The notes under the pieces are model-generated. The model did no database searches. It was given only the letters and a program-made list of their open reading frames with translations, and had not been told where the DNA came from. From contig JARHVA010000315.1 of the NCBI GenBank assembly GCA_037957365.1, positions 2,873,501 to 2,937,500 on the forward strand: a DNA stretch of 64,000 nucleotides, in the 5' to 3' direction. Source of the DNA: Torreya grandis. Lineage: Eukaryota > Streptophyta > Pinopsida > Cupressales > Taxaceae. Positions within the stretch are counted from its first letter, which is position 1. Each line of letters starts with the position of its first letter. The position numbers and the translations under genes were made by a program. Shown one piece after another: positions 12,910-22,849 of the stretch.

Positions 12910-12970
12910 ATAATGTATACGTGTTATGGAAATAACATATACACATTATGTAATAATGTGTATGCATTAT
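12910..12970. repeat. Three alternating copies of an 18-bp inverted motif
   Basis: ataatgtatacgtgttat (12910-12927), its near reverse complement ataacatatacacattat (12932-12949) and the forward form ataatgtgtatgcattat (12953-12970) lie side by side, able to form alternative hairpins. They follow the 29-bp palindromic array by about 60 bp. Confidence 0.8.
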
Positions 12971-13540
12971 AAGTAATGTCCATATAATTATCCCCCAACT
13001 TTGTGCATATACCCTTATATAGAATATTAATATTTTTATCTATATTTTAAAAATAAATATATAACAGATTTATAATGTTGAGTAAGCATAAATTTAAATT
13101 AGTGACCATATTTACAACATTGAGTAAACGTACATTTAAATTAATGAGCTCCTTTGACTAAGTATCCATGATTAAAGGGTACCCATGCCATCAAAATCAC
13201 CTAGAATACGATCTTGGCTTTAATCGCTTGAATCTTCATCCCAAGTATCTAAAAAAAATTATACTTTAATAGATGAATATAAGAAACCATCATCCTCACC
13301 AATTAGAAGAGTATATTTTCATCCAAACTTTTTATAAAAAGTTACTATACTTTTAATAATAAAATTAATTATAGACTTCAACTTGTTGGATAGTTGAAAG
13401 CCTTAAAATGTGCATGTATTAAAGTTTGAGAAGTGTATAAATATATCTTTTATGAATTTATTTTGAAAATTATATCGAATGAAATAGAAAGTTTAGAAGG
13501 ATTACCAAACATTATTAAGGATTATATAAATTGTAACACA
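12971..13540. other. Unassigned AT-rich DNA
   Basis: No coding frame or structure recognised between the inverted motifs and dispersed repeat copy A. Confidence 0.4.
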
Positions 13541-13551
13541 AATAATATATT

Positions 13552-13797
13552 CTAGTGTATTTCAGATGAGCTATCTAAATAAAAAGTAAATAAGGGAGGA
13601 TTAAAATTTTCAATTAATGTACCTTCACTTACTCTTTCATAAATTGGATGTCGCTTGGATTGATCATGATTATAATTACAAAAGATTGATTGAGGTGCAT
13701 CAACAATTTGATAGTGATTCTCCTTACAATGTTGATGTTTGATTGATTGGCTTGATGAGTTGAAGATTTGATAGCTAGTCTTTAGATGACACTTCAT
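13552..13797 (-). CDS. Hypothetical 81-residue protein in dispersed repeat A
   Basis: Open minus-strand frame of 81 codons starting MKCHLKTSYQIF and ending LDSSSEIH. The start is chosen because the upstream in-frame ATG at 13839 lies inside the TATA element, whereas this ATG follows TATATAAATGG by about 36 bp, leaving room for a transcription start. Copy B at 45413-45658 has exactly the same length without an indel, and both copies share SIKHQHCKE, NYNHDQS, PIY.RVSE and LDSSS. About 47 of 81 residues agree by my hand count. Copy B has two stops, so function is not shown. I recognise no domain. It may be a real small gene carried by a repeat, or simply the open stretch of a non-coding promoter region. 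Confidence 0.35.
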   Translation of the reverse strand: MKCHLKTSYQIFNSSSQSIKHQHCKENHYQIVDAPQSIFCNYNHDQSKRHPIYERVSEGTLIENFNPPLFTFYLDSSSEIH

Positions 13798-13832
13798 TGT
13801 ATAATTCAATATTAGTGGAAATGGAGTGAATG

Positions 13833-13847
13833 GATCCATTTATATAT
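13833..13847 (-). promoter_or_regulatory. Candidate TATA box for the 81-codon frame
   Basis: On the minus strand the sequence reads ATATATAAATGGA, followed by the frame's ATG about 36 bp later. The equivalent site in copy B (45695-45710) keeps TATAAATGGA. Confidence 0.45.
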
Positions 13848-15114
13848 TTTGTTTGATTAATGAGAGCCATTGACCTTGGTTGGATATCAATGATGGAGGA
13901 TGAATAAATTTATGAGAGATTATTAAATTGTTTAGTGGAAATTTTAGGCATTGAAAATAGGTGGGTACATCAGATCCATGAAAGATCAAATGGGATTATT
14001 TAATTTGATAATGGAGGTTTGTGGAATTTTTGGTGGATTATTAAATTTGAAGAGAGGAATCTTTGGATTGTAAAATTCAAATGATCGAAAACAAGTGGAA
14101 TCTATGGCATCATTGAAATTTAGAAAGAATGATCTTTGGATTATAAAATTTAAATGATGGGGGACAGGTGGAGACTATGGCATCATTGAAAATTATAAAT
14201 AATGATCTTTGGATTATAAAATTTAAAAGGTGGGGGATAGGGAAAGCCTATGATATTATTAAAATTTAAAAAGTGGAAGATGATATCATGATGTGGAGAT
14301 TATTTGATTTTAATATTTGGATAACTATGGATATTCAAAATCCATAGAATTAAGTAAGGATTAATTAATTTTAATTAATTAACTAACAGAATAAGATGTG
14401 AATTTTCTGGATTGGAGATGGTTATGGAATAAAATATTAATTGACTAGGGGTGGTGAATAATGAAAGTTAGGGATGTTAGTACAGATCAAAGATTAATTA
14501 GTTGAAATTAATATTACATGTTTGATTTAAGGTGTGTACATTTTTTCCCTCTTTAATAAGATGTTACAAGACACGATGAATGGAGTAATGACTTTTCAAA
14601 GAAAGAAAAAATTGAAAAAAAGTGGACAAAAAATTAGACAATGATGATGAAAAAATGTGATGGATGATGCCCCCTTGAGAGGACATGTGGGATGAAGGAT
14701 ATATATGGGATTTTGAAAAAGAGATAAAAATTTTGGAATGGAAAAATTAATGGGTGGGTGATGAAGAAAGAGAGGCTGGGATGTAGGATGTGATGATGAG
14801 ATTAATTTGTAGATGCACTTAACCCACTTGAGTTAATGTTTGCATGGTTTGAATTTTGATGATGATGGACTGAGTTTATCCAAGAAGGGATGATTTGGGA
14901 AATATATTTCACAATTTAATTTTGACCAAGGAAAATGTTGGAAAAATATCCAATGATGGAGTTGAAATCTTGATTTTCTCCAAGTAGGGTGAAAGTTGTA
15001 AGCTTAGCTAGATAACTAATTGATTGATTGATTTGAAATAATATATCAAGACTTTAACCTATTTCACAAATTAATAATGAGATGAGGGGAATGGGAATGT
15101 AAATTATGAATGGT

Positions 15115-15200
15115 TGAGCGTACCTTAGAAACCCCATGAAATCGAGTGTTGCCTACATAGTCCAAATGGACCTCAAGCCAAATGTAGTTCTCCCTTTAAA
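15115..15200. repeat. 85-bp block, copy 1 of 2
   Basis: The block tgagcgtacc..agaaaccccat..gagtgttgcctacat..tccaaatggac.tcaag recurs at 16871-16952 with about 75-80 percent identity by eye, in the same orientation and 1.75 kb away. Both lie in the purine-rich debris. Confidence 0.7.
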
Positions 15201-16870
15201 GAGATATGATTATGAATTAATGATATTAACCTAGGGATAAAATTAACTCACTTGATCTAATGTTTTTTTCTTTGATGTTATGATTTTAGTGAATTGATTT
15301 CCCCAAGTAGGGTGGATTCAACATAAGCTACAGACTTTAATGTGCTACAAGCAAGGCAAAATTTACAAGTTTGGATTACAAGAATTGGCTTAGGAGTTAA
15401 GTGATCATAAATAATGATGAATGATCACATTGAATTTTATTCCAAAGGTGTGATAAGTTGATGCAAATGTATGTGTTTATGGTATAATGACTTTTCAAAT
15501 AATGAAGAAGCTGTAAAAAACTAGGCACATGAGGATGGCCCAAAGTGATGAATTAATAATCTGAAGAATGATGTGATGATGTATTGAAGGATGAAAATGG
15601 TTATGAAGATGGATTGGATATTAACTTTATATCACCACCTTAACCTATGAGTTAATGAATAAATAAAGTTCGCACAAAAAGTATGGACTTACTTCATCAT
15701 AGGGGGCATAGATCTAAGTACTTAAAATGACTAATGTCATTGAGAAGAACACAAACCATGGGACAACATGAAGGAAAGTTGTCCTTGATGCTAATCAAAT
15801 AACTAGGAAAATATGATTGGAATAATAAAAATAAATTCTTGTGCACAACATGAAGAAACATTGAGATGTATCAAGCAGTGAAGTTGATCAAATTCCATGC
15901 ATTAAAGCAAGAAGTGGAGGACATGGGTAAGCATGGATGTAAAAGAATTAAACTTGAATGACTTCACCCTTATTGTTGATGATAAAATGGAAGAACAAAT
16001 ATGAAGAGGATAATGAGGTCTTAGATAAATGGGTGATGGTGAGGATTACGAACTAGGTACTATTGAGTATGAGTGCTTACTCAGATATAAATAAAATGGA
16101 AATTATGGAAGGTTGCTCAAAAGATAAATAACTTTAAAGGATATTTTGTTGGGAAGAAGTACTTATATGAAACTTGGAAATTAAACCAAGTGAAATTAGG
16201 AAAGATAATAAAAATGAGATGAAGAAAAAAATGTAGAAGATGAAGGTGGAAGGACGGTAGTGATAAATAGGTAGATTGAGGAATTGAAAGGGGATGCAAG
16301 AGAATGTTAGTTGTCGTGTAGGGGAACATGATATGAGATATGTGGTAGGAAATGAAACTAGTGAAGAAAGGTCTAAAGTAGACAAAGGAGAAAATGAAAT
16401 GGTGATGAAAATGAAGAATAAGGAAACACATGGAAGAAAGGGATATGGACGAGCAAAGGAGTGGAAAAAGGAAACACAAAGGATGATAGGAGAGTAAATA
16501 AATAGATGGTATCATGATCAACTAGGCATTGATAGGAAAATTGATGGTGAGGAAGGTGATGAGACAAATAACAAATCAGATGGTGGATTTTGAGATGAAA
16601 ATGGAATGGAAAATATTAAAGGGGTTTAAAAAAATGGGGTGGTAGAAAGAATTGGTGGAGATGGAAGTGTGTCACAAGGATGATTGTCAATCAACTTGTT
16701 AAGAGAGTGACAAGTTAGATGGGTGATTAAAATAGACTGATAAGATGAAATGGCTGAGGTGATGGGTATATGGGTAATGATGGAGTGAAGAGTTTATTAT
16801 AGAAGAGGAAAGGAATGAAATTATTAGGAATGATAATGGAAATGAATGGTAAGAATGATAATAACATTGG

Positions 16871-16952
16871 CTGAGCTTACCCTATAAACCCCACATAACT
16901 GAGCATTGTCTACATTATTCAAATGGACATCAAGACAATGTAATTATCCCAA
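16871..16952. repeat. 85-bp block, copy 2 of 2
   Basis: Second copy of the block at 15115-15200, reading ctgagcttacc..taaaccccaca..gagcattgtctacat..tcaaatggacatcaag. Confidence 0.7.
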
Positions 16953-17974
16953 AAGGTAAGGGATTACAATGATAAATAGATGATGACTAATGTTTATTTA
17001 ATTTTTATTATTCAAATATGGATGAACTTATTGGATTTGAAAATGGACATTAATGTGTGAATGGATTTTTACAAAGAGAATAAACTGTCTTTTTAGCATG
17101 CCTCCTTAAATCTTTACAACTTGATTTTTGATGTAGTACAGAAAAAGATGCACCATGATACAAAACACCATAATGACCTAGCTATAATCTACATAAGGAC
17201 TAACCTCTAATCCAGTAAAAATGACAAATCATATATGGATATGGAAAAATTAGATAACATTGTTGTTGTATATTGATGAATGGACTCAAGTACAAGCACA
17301 AGGAGTCACCATGGTATGGAAAAAAATATGATGGCCCTATTGATGCATATGAGCTGAGTCAAGGCACAACAATAAAAATAATCAAGCAAACAAATAAACA
17401 AACACACATAAATCCAAAAATAAAATCAATAGAAAGTATCTTGTCATTAATCAAGTTAAAATCCTTGTGTGAAAGCTCAATGACAATGCTAGATGGTACC
17501 CCAAGTAAGGATACATGTAAGGGAATGGACATGAAAATAATGTTCCTAATGAAGATACTATGATCTGGGTTAAAATTGATCAAGGATTTAAACCCAACCT
17601 AAGACAAGAGTGCTTATGAGAACTCTAGGTTTTGTGGCTTTATATCACTATTTTTGGTATTTTCTATATTTTACTAATGTTTTTGGATTTTTTAAATAAT
17701 TATATAAAAAAGGGTGTCTAGGATGTGTGTATACAAGCTACTAACAAAGGAAAATTCAACTCTAGCAACATATATGGAAAGAGATTTGGGATGTGAAAGA
17801 CAAATTACTAGACACGGCCAAAAGGAAGATCTCCAAATATCACAAGACAAGGAAGCTACTCCTTGTGTCACTCTGATATCTTGTTGTAAAGAATTTGTCA
17901 CACTCTAATATCTCAAACTAATCTCACCTTGTATTAGTTGTAAATCATCACCAAGGTCAAAACAAAATAGGGTT

Positions 17975-17979
17975 TGTTG
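17975..17979. other. Target-site duplication TGTTG (left)
   Basis: Identical to the five bases at 22602-22606 immediately after the right LTR. Confidence 0.9.
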
Positions 17980-18872
17980 TGTTAGGTTGTGGAGCTAAAA
18001 GCTTCAACTATGTAGACAAAGAGGAAGTTGCTGAAGTTCTAAAAGTACCAGCATCGACAGTATGATCGACGTCGGTCATGATCAATGTAGAAGGCAACCG
18101 GCATTGGCAGGGAGTCAGCCGACGTCAGTCAGCACCAGTTAAATAGTGACTGACATCAGTCGCCTGTGTGTTCCAGAACTATTCGTTGCATGAATAGTTA
18201 GTTAGTTGAACTGAGTGTTTGCATGTAAAGGCTATTTTGAGTCTTGAGTTGCGTGTCTATTATCAGTAAATTAAGAGTCTAAGTTATTTTTTAAGTCTGG
18301 GATCTATTTATAGACCCATTGTCATGTATTGTAATTATGAGCTGAAAAGGAAGGCAAGGAAGATCCTTCCATTGTAAGATCATTGAGTTGCAGGTTGTTG
18401 CAAGCTCATAGGAGATCTACATGTGTAAGTATGGTATGTTGAATTACAAGTTGCAGGTTCATGGGAGATCTACTTGAAATAATTTAGAGTGCTTGGTGTA
18501 CTGGCAGGGTTATTACTGACTGGTTGGAGAGGTGAACACCAATTCTATGTGTGAGTTGTGTGTTGGGACCATTTTTGGTAGGAGAGTGTTTTGAAGAAGA
18601 ATTACTGTACACTTGAGGTGTGGCAAGCCTCTGTAAGGTGGAAGAGTGTGGCGTCTCTTTATTGTATTCTTTTTTATACGAGTATTAATACAAGATAGTG
18701 TATTGTCTCTCATATTCTGTGTTATTTGTGAATTCTAGTTACTTGTTGCTTCTAGTATATTTCCTCATGTTTAATTGCTTGTATTTGGTAATCATATTGT
18801 GATCTTTCTGAGGAGCAAGATCTTAACAAGTGGGATCAAAACAAGGTGTGTTTGTTCTTGGATTCCCTGACA
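17980..18872 (+). repeat. Copia 5' LTR (893 bp)
   Basis: Starts TGTTAGGTTGTGG and ends GATTCCCTGACA; it pairs with 21709-22601. The first 250 bp carry GACGTCGGT/GACGTCAGT-type motifs near 18068, 18120 and 18148. A tatttata stretch inside ctatttataga at about 18305-18316 is the best TATA candidate. Confidence 0.95.
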
Positions 18873-18874
18873 AC

Positions 18875-18890
18875 TGGTATCAGAGCTTTT
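18875..18890 (+). other. Copia primer-binding site
   Basis: TGGTATCAGAGC begins two bases after the left LTR. It matches the usual plant copia site complementary to the initiator tRNA-Met 3' end. Confidence 0.9.
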
Positions 18891-18982
18891 AGGTTGGGAT
18901 ACTAACAGGTTGGATTAGATCTGGTTAGTGTGTGTTGATTACAGGTTACTCATAGGGTTTTTGTTTGAGTGGGAGTAGAGCA

Positions 18983-20413
18983 ATGGCAGAAGACAGTAAG
19001 CTACGAATGGAGAAGTTTAATGGCAAGAACTATCAATTATGGAGGATGCAAATTGAAGATAATCTGTATCAGAAAGATTTGTACTTACCATTGGGTGGGG
19101 TTGATTGCAAGCCCCGGCATATGAAGGATGAAGAATGGGAGGTTCTTGATCGAAATTCTCTGGGATCTATAAGGTTGAGTCTTGCATTGTCTGTGATTTC
19201 CAAGTTATCACATGCAAAGACAATGATAGAGTTGATGGAATCTTTGGCAAATTTATATGAAAAACCCTCAGCTCCGAATAAGGTATTTCTTATGAAGCAA
19301 TTATTTAATTTGCAAATGTTGGAAGGTGGATCTGTACATAGTCATCTTAGTGATTTCCATGGTTTGGTAAATCAGTTAAATTCAATCAATATTGTTTTTG
19401 ATGATGAAATTAAGGCTCTCTTAATCTTATGTTCATTACCTAAAAGTTGGGAGAGTTTGGTAATGGCAGTTTCTAATACTGCATTTGCTTCAAAAATCTT
19501 AAAAGTGGATGATATTGTGAGTGTGATCTTGAATGAAGAGATACGCAGGAAAAGCACAGGTGAATCATCAGGGAATGCTTTGAGTGTTGAAGGCAGAGGA
19601 AGGCAAAGAGAGAAGATCGAGCGTGGGAGATCAAGGTCAAAGATAGGCAAGAGATCCAAGTCCAGGTATGGCAGAATAACCTGCTGGAAATGTGGAAAGC
19701 AAGGGCACTTAAAGAGAGATTGTAGGTCGGGTGAAGATCAGCATGAAGGACATGAAGAAGAAGCAGATGTTGTAGATTTCATTGCACAGGATGCTCTTGT
19801 ATGTTCTTTGGATAAAGTAGAATCTTGGGTTTTAGATTCTGGTGCCTCTTTTTATGCATCCCCAAATAGGAAATTTTTTCTTGAGTATGTCCAGGGAGAC
19901 TTTGGAGAAATTTGTTTAGGGGATGGTAAGCCTTGTCAGATGGTTGGCAAAGGGAAAGTGAAGCTGAAATTGCAGACAGGTAACACATGGGTCTTGAAAG
20001 AGGTCATGCATGTCCCAGTTCTGGAGCAGAATTTGATTTTTGTAAGAAGTTTGGGTGATGAGGGTTGCACAATAACTCTCACAGCGGACTCTTGGAAGGT
20101 TACCAAGGGTGCACTTGTTGTAGCAAGAGGTAAGAAAGTAGGTACGATTTATTTATCTACTTGTATTACTGATTCTCTTTCTGGGTTATCTACTTCAGCT
20201 GTAGAGTCGAAGATGTGGCTTAATAGGCTTGGTCGCATGAATAAGAAGGAGATGCATGTTCTTGAGTCAAAGGGTATGCTTTCAGATTTGAAAGGCATGA
20301 ATCGAGATTTTTGTATGCAGAAGAAGAAGGTGACGTTTCTTGAGGAATCCAATGTTAGTGACAAGAATAGGAAAGCCTTGGTTTTCAAGGAGAAGGTGAC
20401 GAACAGAGTTTAG
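18983..20413 (+). CDS. Copia Gag-protease polyprotein, truncated before integrase
   Basis: An open frame of 476 residues. The start is the ATG in gagcaatggcagaa, giving MAEDSKLRMEKFNGKNYQLW, the usual copia Gag opening. A UBN2-type Gag fold covers about residues 8-180. The CCHC knuckle CWKCGKQGHLKRDC starts at residue 234 after an Arg/Lys/Ser-rich stretch. The aspartic protease motif VLDSGAS has its Asp at residue 285. A GAG_pre-integrase segment (about residues 410-445, WLNRLGRMNKKEMHVLESKG) follows, then the frame ends without any integrase core. Gag packages element RNA into particles and the protease cuts the polyprotein. The first Cys of the pre-integrase zinc site seems kept (DFCMQKKKVTF) but the expected partner is not. 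The open frame in an otherwise deleted element is notable. Confidence 0.9.
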   Translation: MAEDSKLRMEKFNGKNYQLWRMQIEDNLYQKDLYLPLGGVDCKPRHMKDEEWEVLDRNSLGSIRLSLALSVISKLSHAKTMIELMESLANLYEKPSAPNKVFLMKQLFNLQMLEGGSVHSHLSDFHGLVNQLNSINIVFDDEIKALLILCSLPKSWESLVMAVSNTAFASKILKVDDIVSVILNEEIRRKSTGESSGNALSVEGRGRQREKIERGRSRSKIGKRSKSRYGRITCWKCGKQGHLKRDCRSGEDQHEGHEEEADVVDFIAQDALVCSLDKVESWVLDSGASFYASPNRKFFLEYVQGDFGEICLGDGKPCQMVGKGKVKLKLQTGNTWVLKEVMHVPVLEQNLIFVRSLGDEGCTITLTADSWKVTKGALVVARGKKVGTIYLSTCITDSLSGLSTSAVESKMWLNRLGRMNKKEMHVLESKGMLSDLKGMNRDFCMQKKKVTFLEESNVSDKNRKALVFKEKVTNRV

Positions 20414-20514
20414 CACAAGGGGCAGAAGAATTTTGAGCAGAACAAGGGTGATTTGGACAAGGGTTTGATCCAAAAGGAGCTCGCGGGTAGAAGTCAGTTC
20501 TCACAAGTAAAACA

Positions 20515-20720
20515 TAGAGACTAACGTCGGCAAGAAAATTGGCATTGGCATCCAGACAGGGATCGATGTCGGCTATGTGTAGCCTGACGTCGGTGACTCA
20601 GGGGCAGATAAACACTGGCATCGATAAGGGGGAACTGACATCGGTGATGAGGCAGTTGTAACGAATTGAAATCGGTTAAGTGCAGACTGAGATGTGATCG
20701 GCATCGGTCACTGAGATGAA
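20515..20720 (+). repeat. Internal cluster of GACGTCGGT-like motifs
   Basis: Between the end of the Gag-protease frame and the RT scraps, variants of gacgtcggt recur: taacgtcggc, gatgtcggc, tgacgtcggtga, gacatcggtga and gcatcggtcactgag. The same kind of motif fills the first 200 bp of the LTRs. The tract does not read as copia protein in any frame I tried, so it may be an LTR-derived or captured regulatory tract. Confidence 0.6.
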
Positions 20721-20859
20721 TTTTGGGTGGATAGCAAGCTGTCAAGGAGTCTCAAGCGCCCATATGGAGGACTTAAAGGGTAAGTAAGCCTCAAATTCAT
20801 CATTTCCCTTCTTTACACTACTTGTTGCTCACTTATGGTAAAGAACCAGGAAGTTGTTA

Positions 20860-21660
20860 AAGAAGCAGAGCAGGTAGATCCAGGAAACAGTGGGAGCTTG
20901 GCATGGATGGAGGATGTGATTCCTTGGAGGAGAACCAAATGGGAGTTTTGGGTGGAGTTGCCAGCTGGAAGGAAGCATTGAGAGATGAATGGATGTTTAG
21001 GATGAAGAAGAGTAGAAATGGACATGTGAGATAGAAGGCCAGGGTATATGGTCTTGAGTAAGCTGCAGGGCAATGGAGGTTTGATCATTGTGTTTCTCTT
21101 TACCAGGTTGGATAATATTAGCTACATTATCCTATTACTGTATGATGTGCTTGTTGCAGGGTTACATATACAGGGAGTTGCTGAAGTAAAGGTAAAACTA
21201 GTTCAGAGGTGTGTCATGAGGAATCTGGGAGCAGCAAGATTCTTTGGCATGAGTGTGTTTTAGGGACATGGAAGGTCACATGTTGACTTTGTTCAGGATG
21301 ATTGTGTGAGACCAGTTAGCATGCCGATGGTTGGACAGTTCACAGAACAGTGTCTTGATTCAAATAATGAGGTTAAGTGCATGGTATGTACTAGACCTGA
21401 GTTTTCCCAAGCAGTGGGAGTTGTCACAAGGTTGGAGCCAATCTGGGAAAGAAGCATTGGAGGGTAGTTCAGTGGATTCTTACAGGGACCAGCAGCAAGT
21501 GCACATGCTATGCAGGGTCAAGTTATTTTCTACATGGGTTTGTAGATGTGGATGTGGTAGGTGATTTGGATGACAGGTGTTACACTACAAGATTTGTGGT
21601 GGTTGGTCTTCAAGAGTGATCTTGAAGAGGGATATAGAGCCAAGGGAACAAACTAGACAA
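20860..21660 (+). pseudogene. Copia RT and RNase H scraps
   Basis: Short pieces in changing frames can be read. SLEENQMG..GGVASWKEALRDEWMF (about 20918-20998) corresponds to the start of RT. NISYIILLLYDVLVAG (about 21115-21162) is the RT active-site region, where the YVDD box is reduced to YDV. MRNLGAARFFGM lies at about 21216-21251. MVCTRPEFSQAVGVVTR (about 21380-21430), HWRVVQWILTG and FVDVDVVGDLDD (about 21538-21572) are the post-RT and RNase H part. Most of RT and all of integrase are missing, and stops are frequent, so this region is non-functional. Confidence 0.8.
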
Positions 21661-21697
21661 AGTACATGTACATGTATAGTTGCAGCTGTTTATCTCT

Positions 21698-21708
21698 AAG
21701 TGGGAGAT
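21698..21708 (+). other. Copia polypurine tract
   Basis: aagtgggagat lies immediately before the right LTR, the normal position and composition for plus-strand priming. Confidence 0.85.
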
Positions 21709-22601
21709 TGTTAGGTTGTGGAGCTAAAATCTTCAACTATACAAACGAAGAGGAGGTTACTGAAGTTCCAGCAGTACCAGTGTCGATAGTATGACCGACG
21801 TCAGTCATGATCAATGTAGAAGGCAACTGACATCAGCAGGGAGTTGACCGACGTCGGTCAGCACCAGTTAGACAGGGACTGACGTCAGTCACCTGTGTGT
21901 TCCAGAACTGTTTGTTGCACGAACAGTTAGTTAGTTGAACTGAGTGTTTGCATGTAAAGGCTATTTTGAGTCTTGAGTTGCGTGTCTATTATTAGTAAAT
22001 TAAGAGTCTAAGTTATTGTTTAAGTCTGGGATCTATTTATAGACCCATTGGCATGTATTGTAATTATGAGCTAAAAAGGAAGGCAAGGAAGATCCTTCCA
22101 TTGTAAGATCATTGAGTTGCTGGTTGTTGCAAGCTCATAGGAGATCTACATGTGTAAGTATGGTCTGTTGAATTGCAGGTTGCAGGTTCATGGGAGATCT
22201 ACTTGAAGTACTTTAGAGTGCTTGGTGTACTAGCAGGGTTATTACTGATTGGTTGGAGAGGTGAACACCAATTCTGTGTGTGAGTTGTGTGTTGGGACCA
22301 TTTTTGGTAGGAGAGTGTTTTGAAGAAGAATTACTATACACTTGAGGTGTGGCAAGCCTCTGTAAGGTGGAAGAGTGTGGTGTCTCTTTATTGTATTCTT
22401 TTCTGTATGAGTATTAATACAAGATAGTGTATTGTCTCTCATATTCTGTGTTATTTGTGAATTCTAGTTACTTGTTGCTTCTGGTATATTTCCACATGTT
22501 TAATTGCTTGTATTTGGTAATCATATTGTGCTCTTTTTGAGGAGCAAGATCCTAACAAGTGGGATCAGAACAAAGTGTGTTTGTTCTTGGATTCCCTGAC
22601 A
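21709..22601 (+). repeat. Copia 3' LTR (893 bp)
   Basis: Same length and ends as 17980-18872. It keeps the palindrome ctgacgtcag at about 21879 and GACGTCAGT/GACGTCGGT near 21796 and 21848. About half of the differences from the left LTR fall in the first 230 bp. Confidence 0.95.
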
Positions 22602-22606
22602 TGTTG
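22602..22606. other. Target-site duplication TGTTG (right)
   Basis: Matches 17975-17979. Confidence 0.9.
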
Positions 22607-22849
22607 GATATTTATATTGATTGGATAGAGGGACATAAAAGGATGTAGACCTCCCCCCAAGCACAAGGGTACTCATAGATAATGGAATGTTATACATGGC
22701 ACCAAAAACACTGTTTTTACCATGTTATTTATCTAAGTTTTCATAAAAATGGTTTTCACCATCAGATGAACTATTTCTCTTTATCTTTTTTTTTTAAATT
22801 TTTTTATTTGTTTTTGTGATTTTTTAATTTTTAAAATGACATCAAGTAT

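Larger units (their letters stand above)
13541..14520. repeat. Dispersed repeat, copy A (980 bp)
   Basis: This matches 45402-46380 over its whole length in the same orientation. Shared blocks include aataatatattctag at the left edge, ttggattgatcatgatta or a close form, ctccttacaatgttgatgtt, cacttcattgtataattcaat, tttgattaatgagag, atctttggattataaaat and the ttaattaattaact run near the right edge. Within the copy, a segment around gatctttggattataaaattt repeats three times (about 14060-14230). The ends show no TG/CA termini, so this may be part of a longer element. The left side carries a TATA box and an 81-codon frame on the minus strand. Confidence 0.85.
14521..17979. other. Purine-rich retroelement-like debris
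   Basis: The plus strand is rich in ggatgatg/aatgg runs. Internal similarities hint at rearranged repeat modules: taatgacttttcaaa at about 14587 and 15485, ccaagtagggtg at about 14980 and 15304, and the 85-bp block listed separately. No domain could be read. Minus-strand frames of up to 134 codons near 16117-16521 are artefacts of the purine bias. The last bases are the target site of the copia insertion. Confidence 0.4.
17980..22601 (+). mobile_element. Ty1/copia LTR retrotransposon, complete ends, internally deleted
   Basis: The element is bounded by two 893-bp LTRs (17980-18872 and 21709-22601) that begin TGTTAGG and end CTGACA. It is flanked by the perfect 5-bp target duplication TGTTG at 17975-17979 and 22602-22606. 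A tRNA-Met type primer site follows the left LTR and a purine tract precedes the right one. Inside are an open gag-protease frame and then scraps of RT and RNase H; the integrase core is absent. The total of 4622 bp, with only about 2.84 kb between the LTRs, is short for an autonomous copia element. By hand count the LTRs differ at about 57 positions (around 6 percent) without net length change, so this is an old but cleanly bounded insertion. It could move only with enzymes supplied by another element. Confidence 0.95.

Noticed and set aside
16117..16567. Minus-strand frames up to 134 codons, rich in Phe, Ser, His and Leu
   Set aside because: The plus strand here is strongly purine-biased, which empties the minus strand of stops. 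No domain, and overlapping frames look equally open.
18965..18982. Upstream non-ATG start for the copia Gag frame
   Set aside because: The six extra codons begin with TTG. The ATG at 18983 starts the usual Gag opening (MAEDSKLRMEKFNGKNY).
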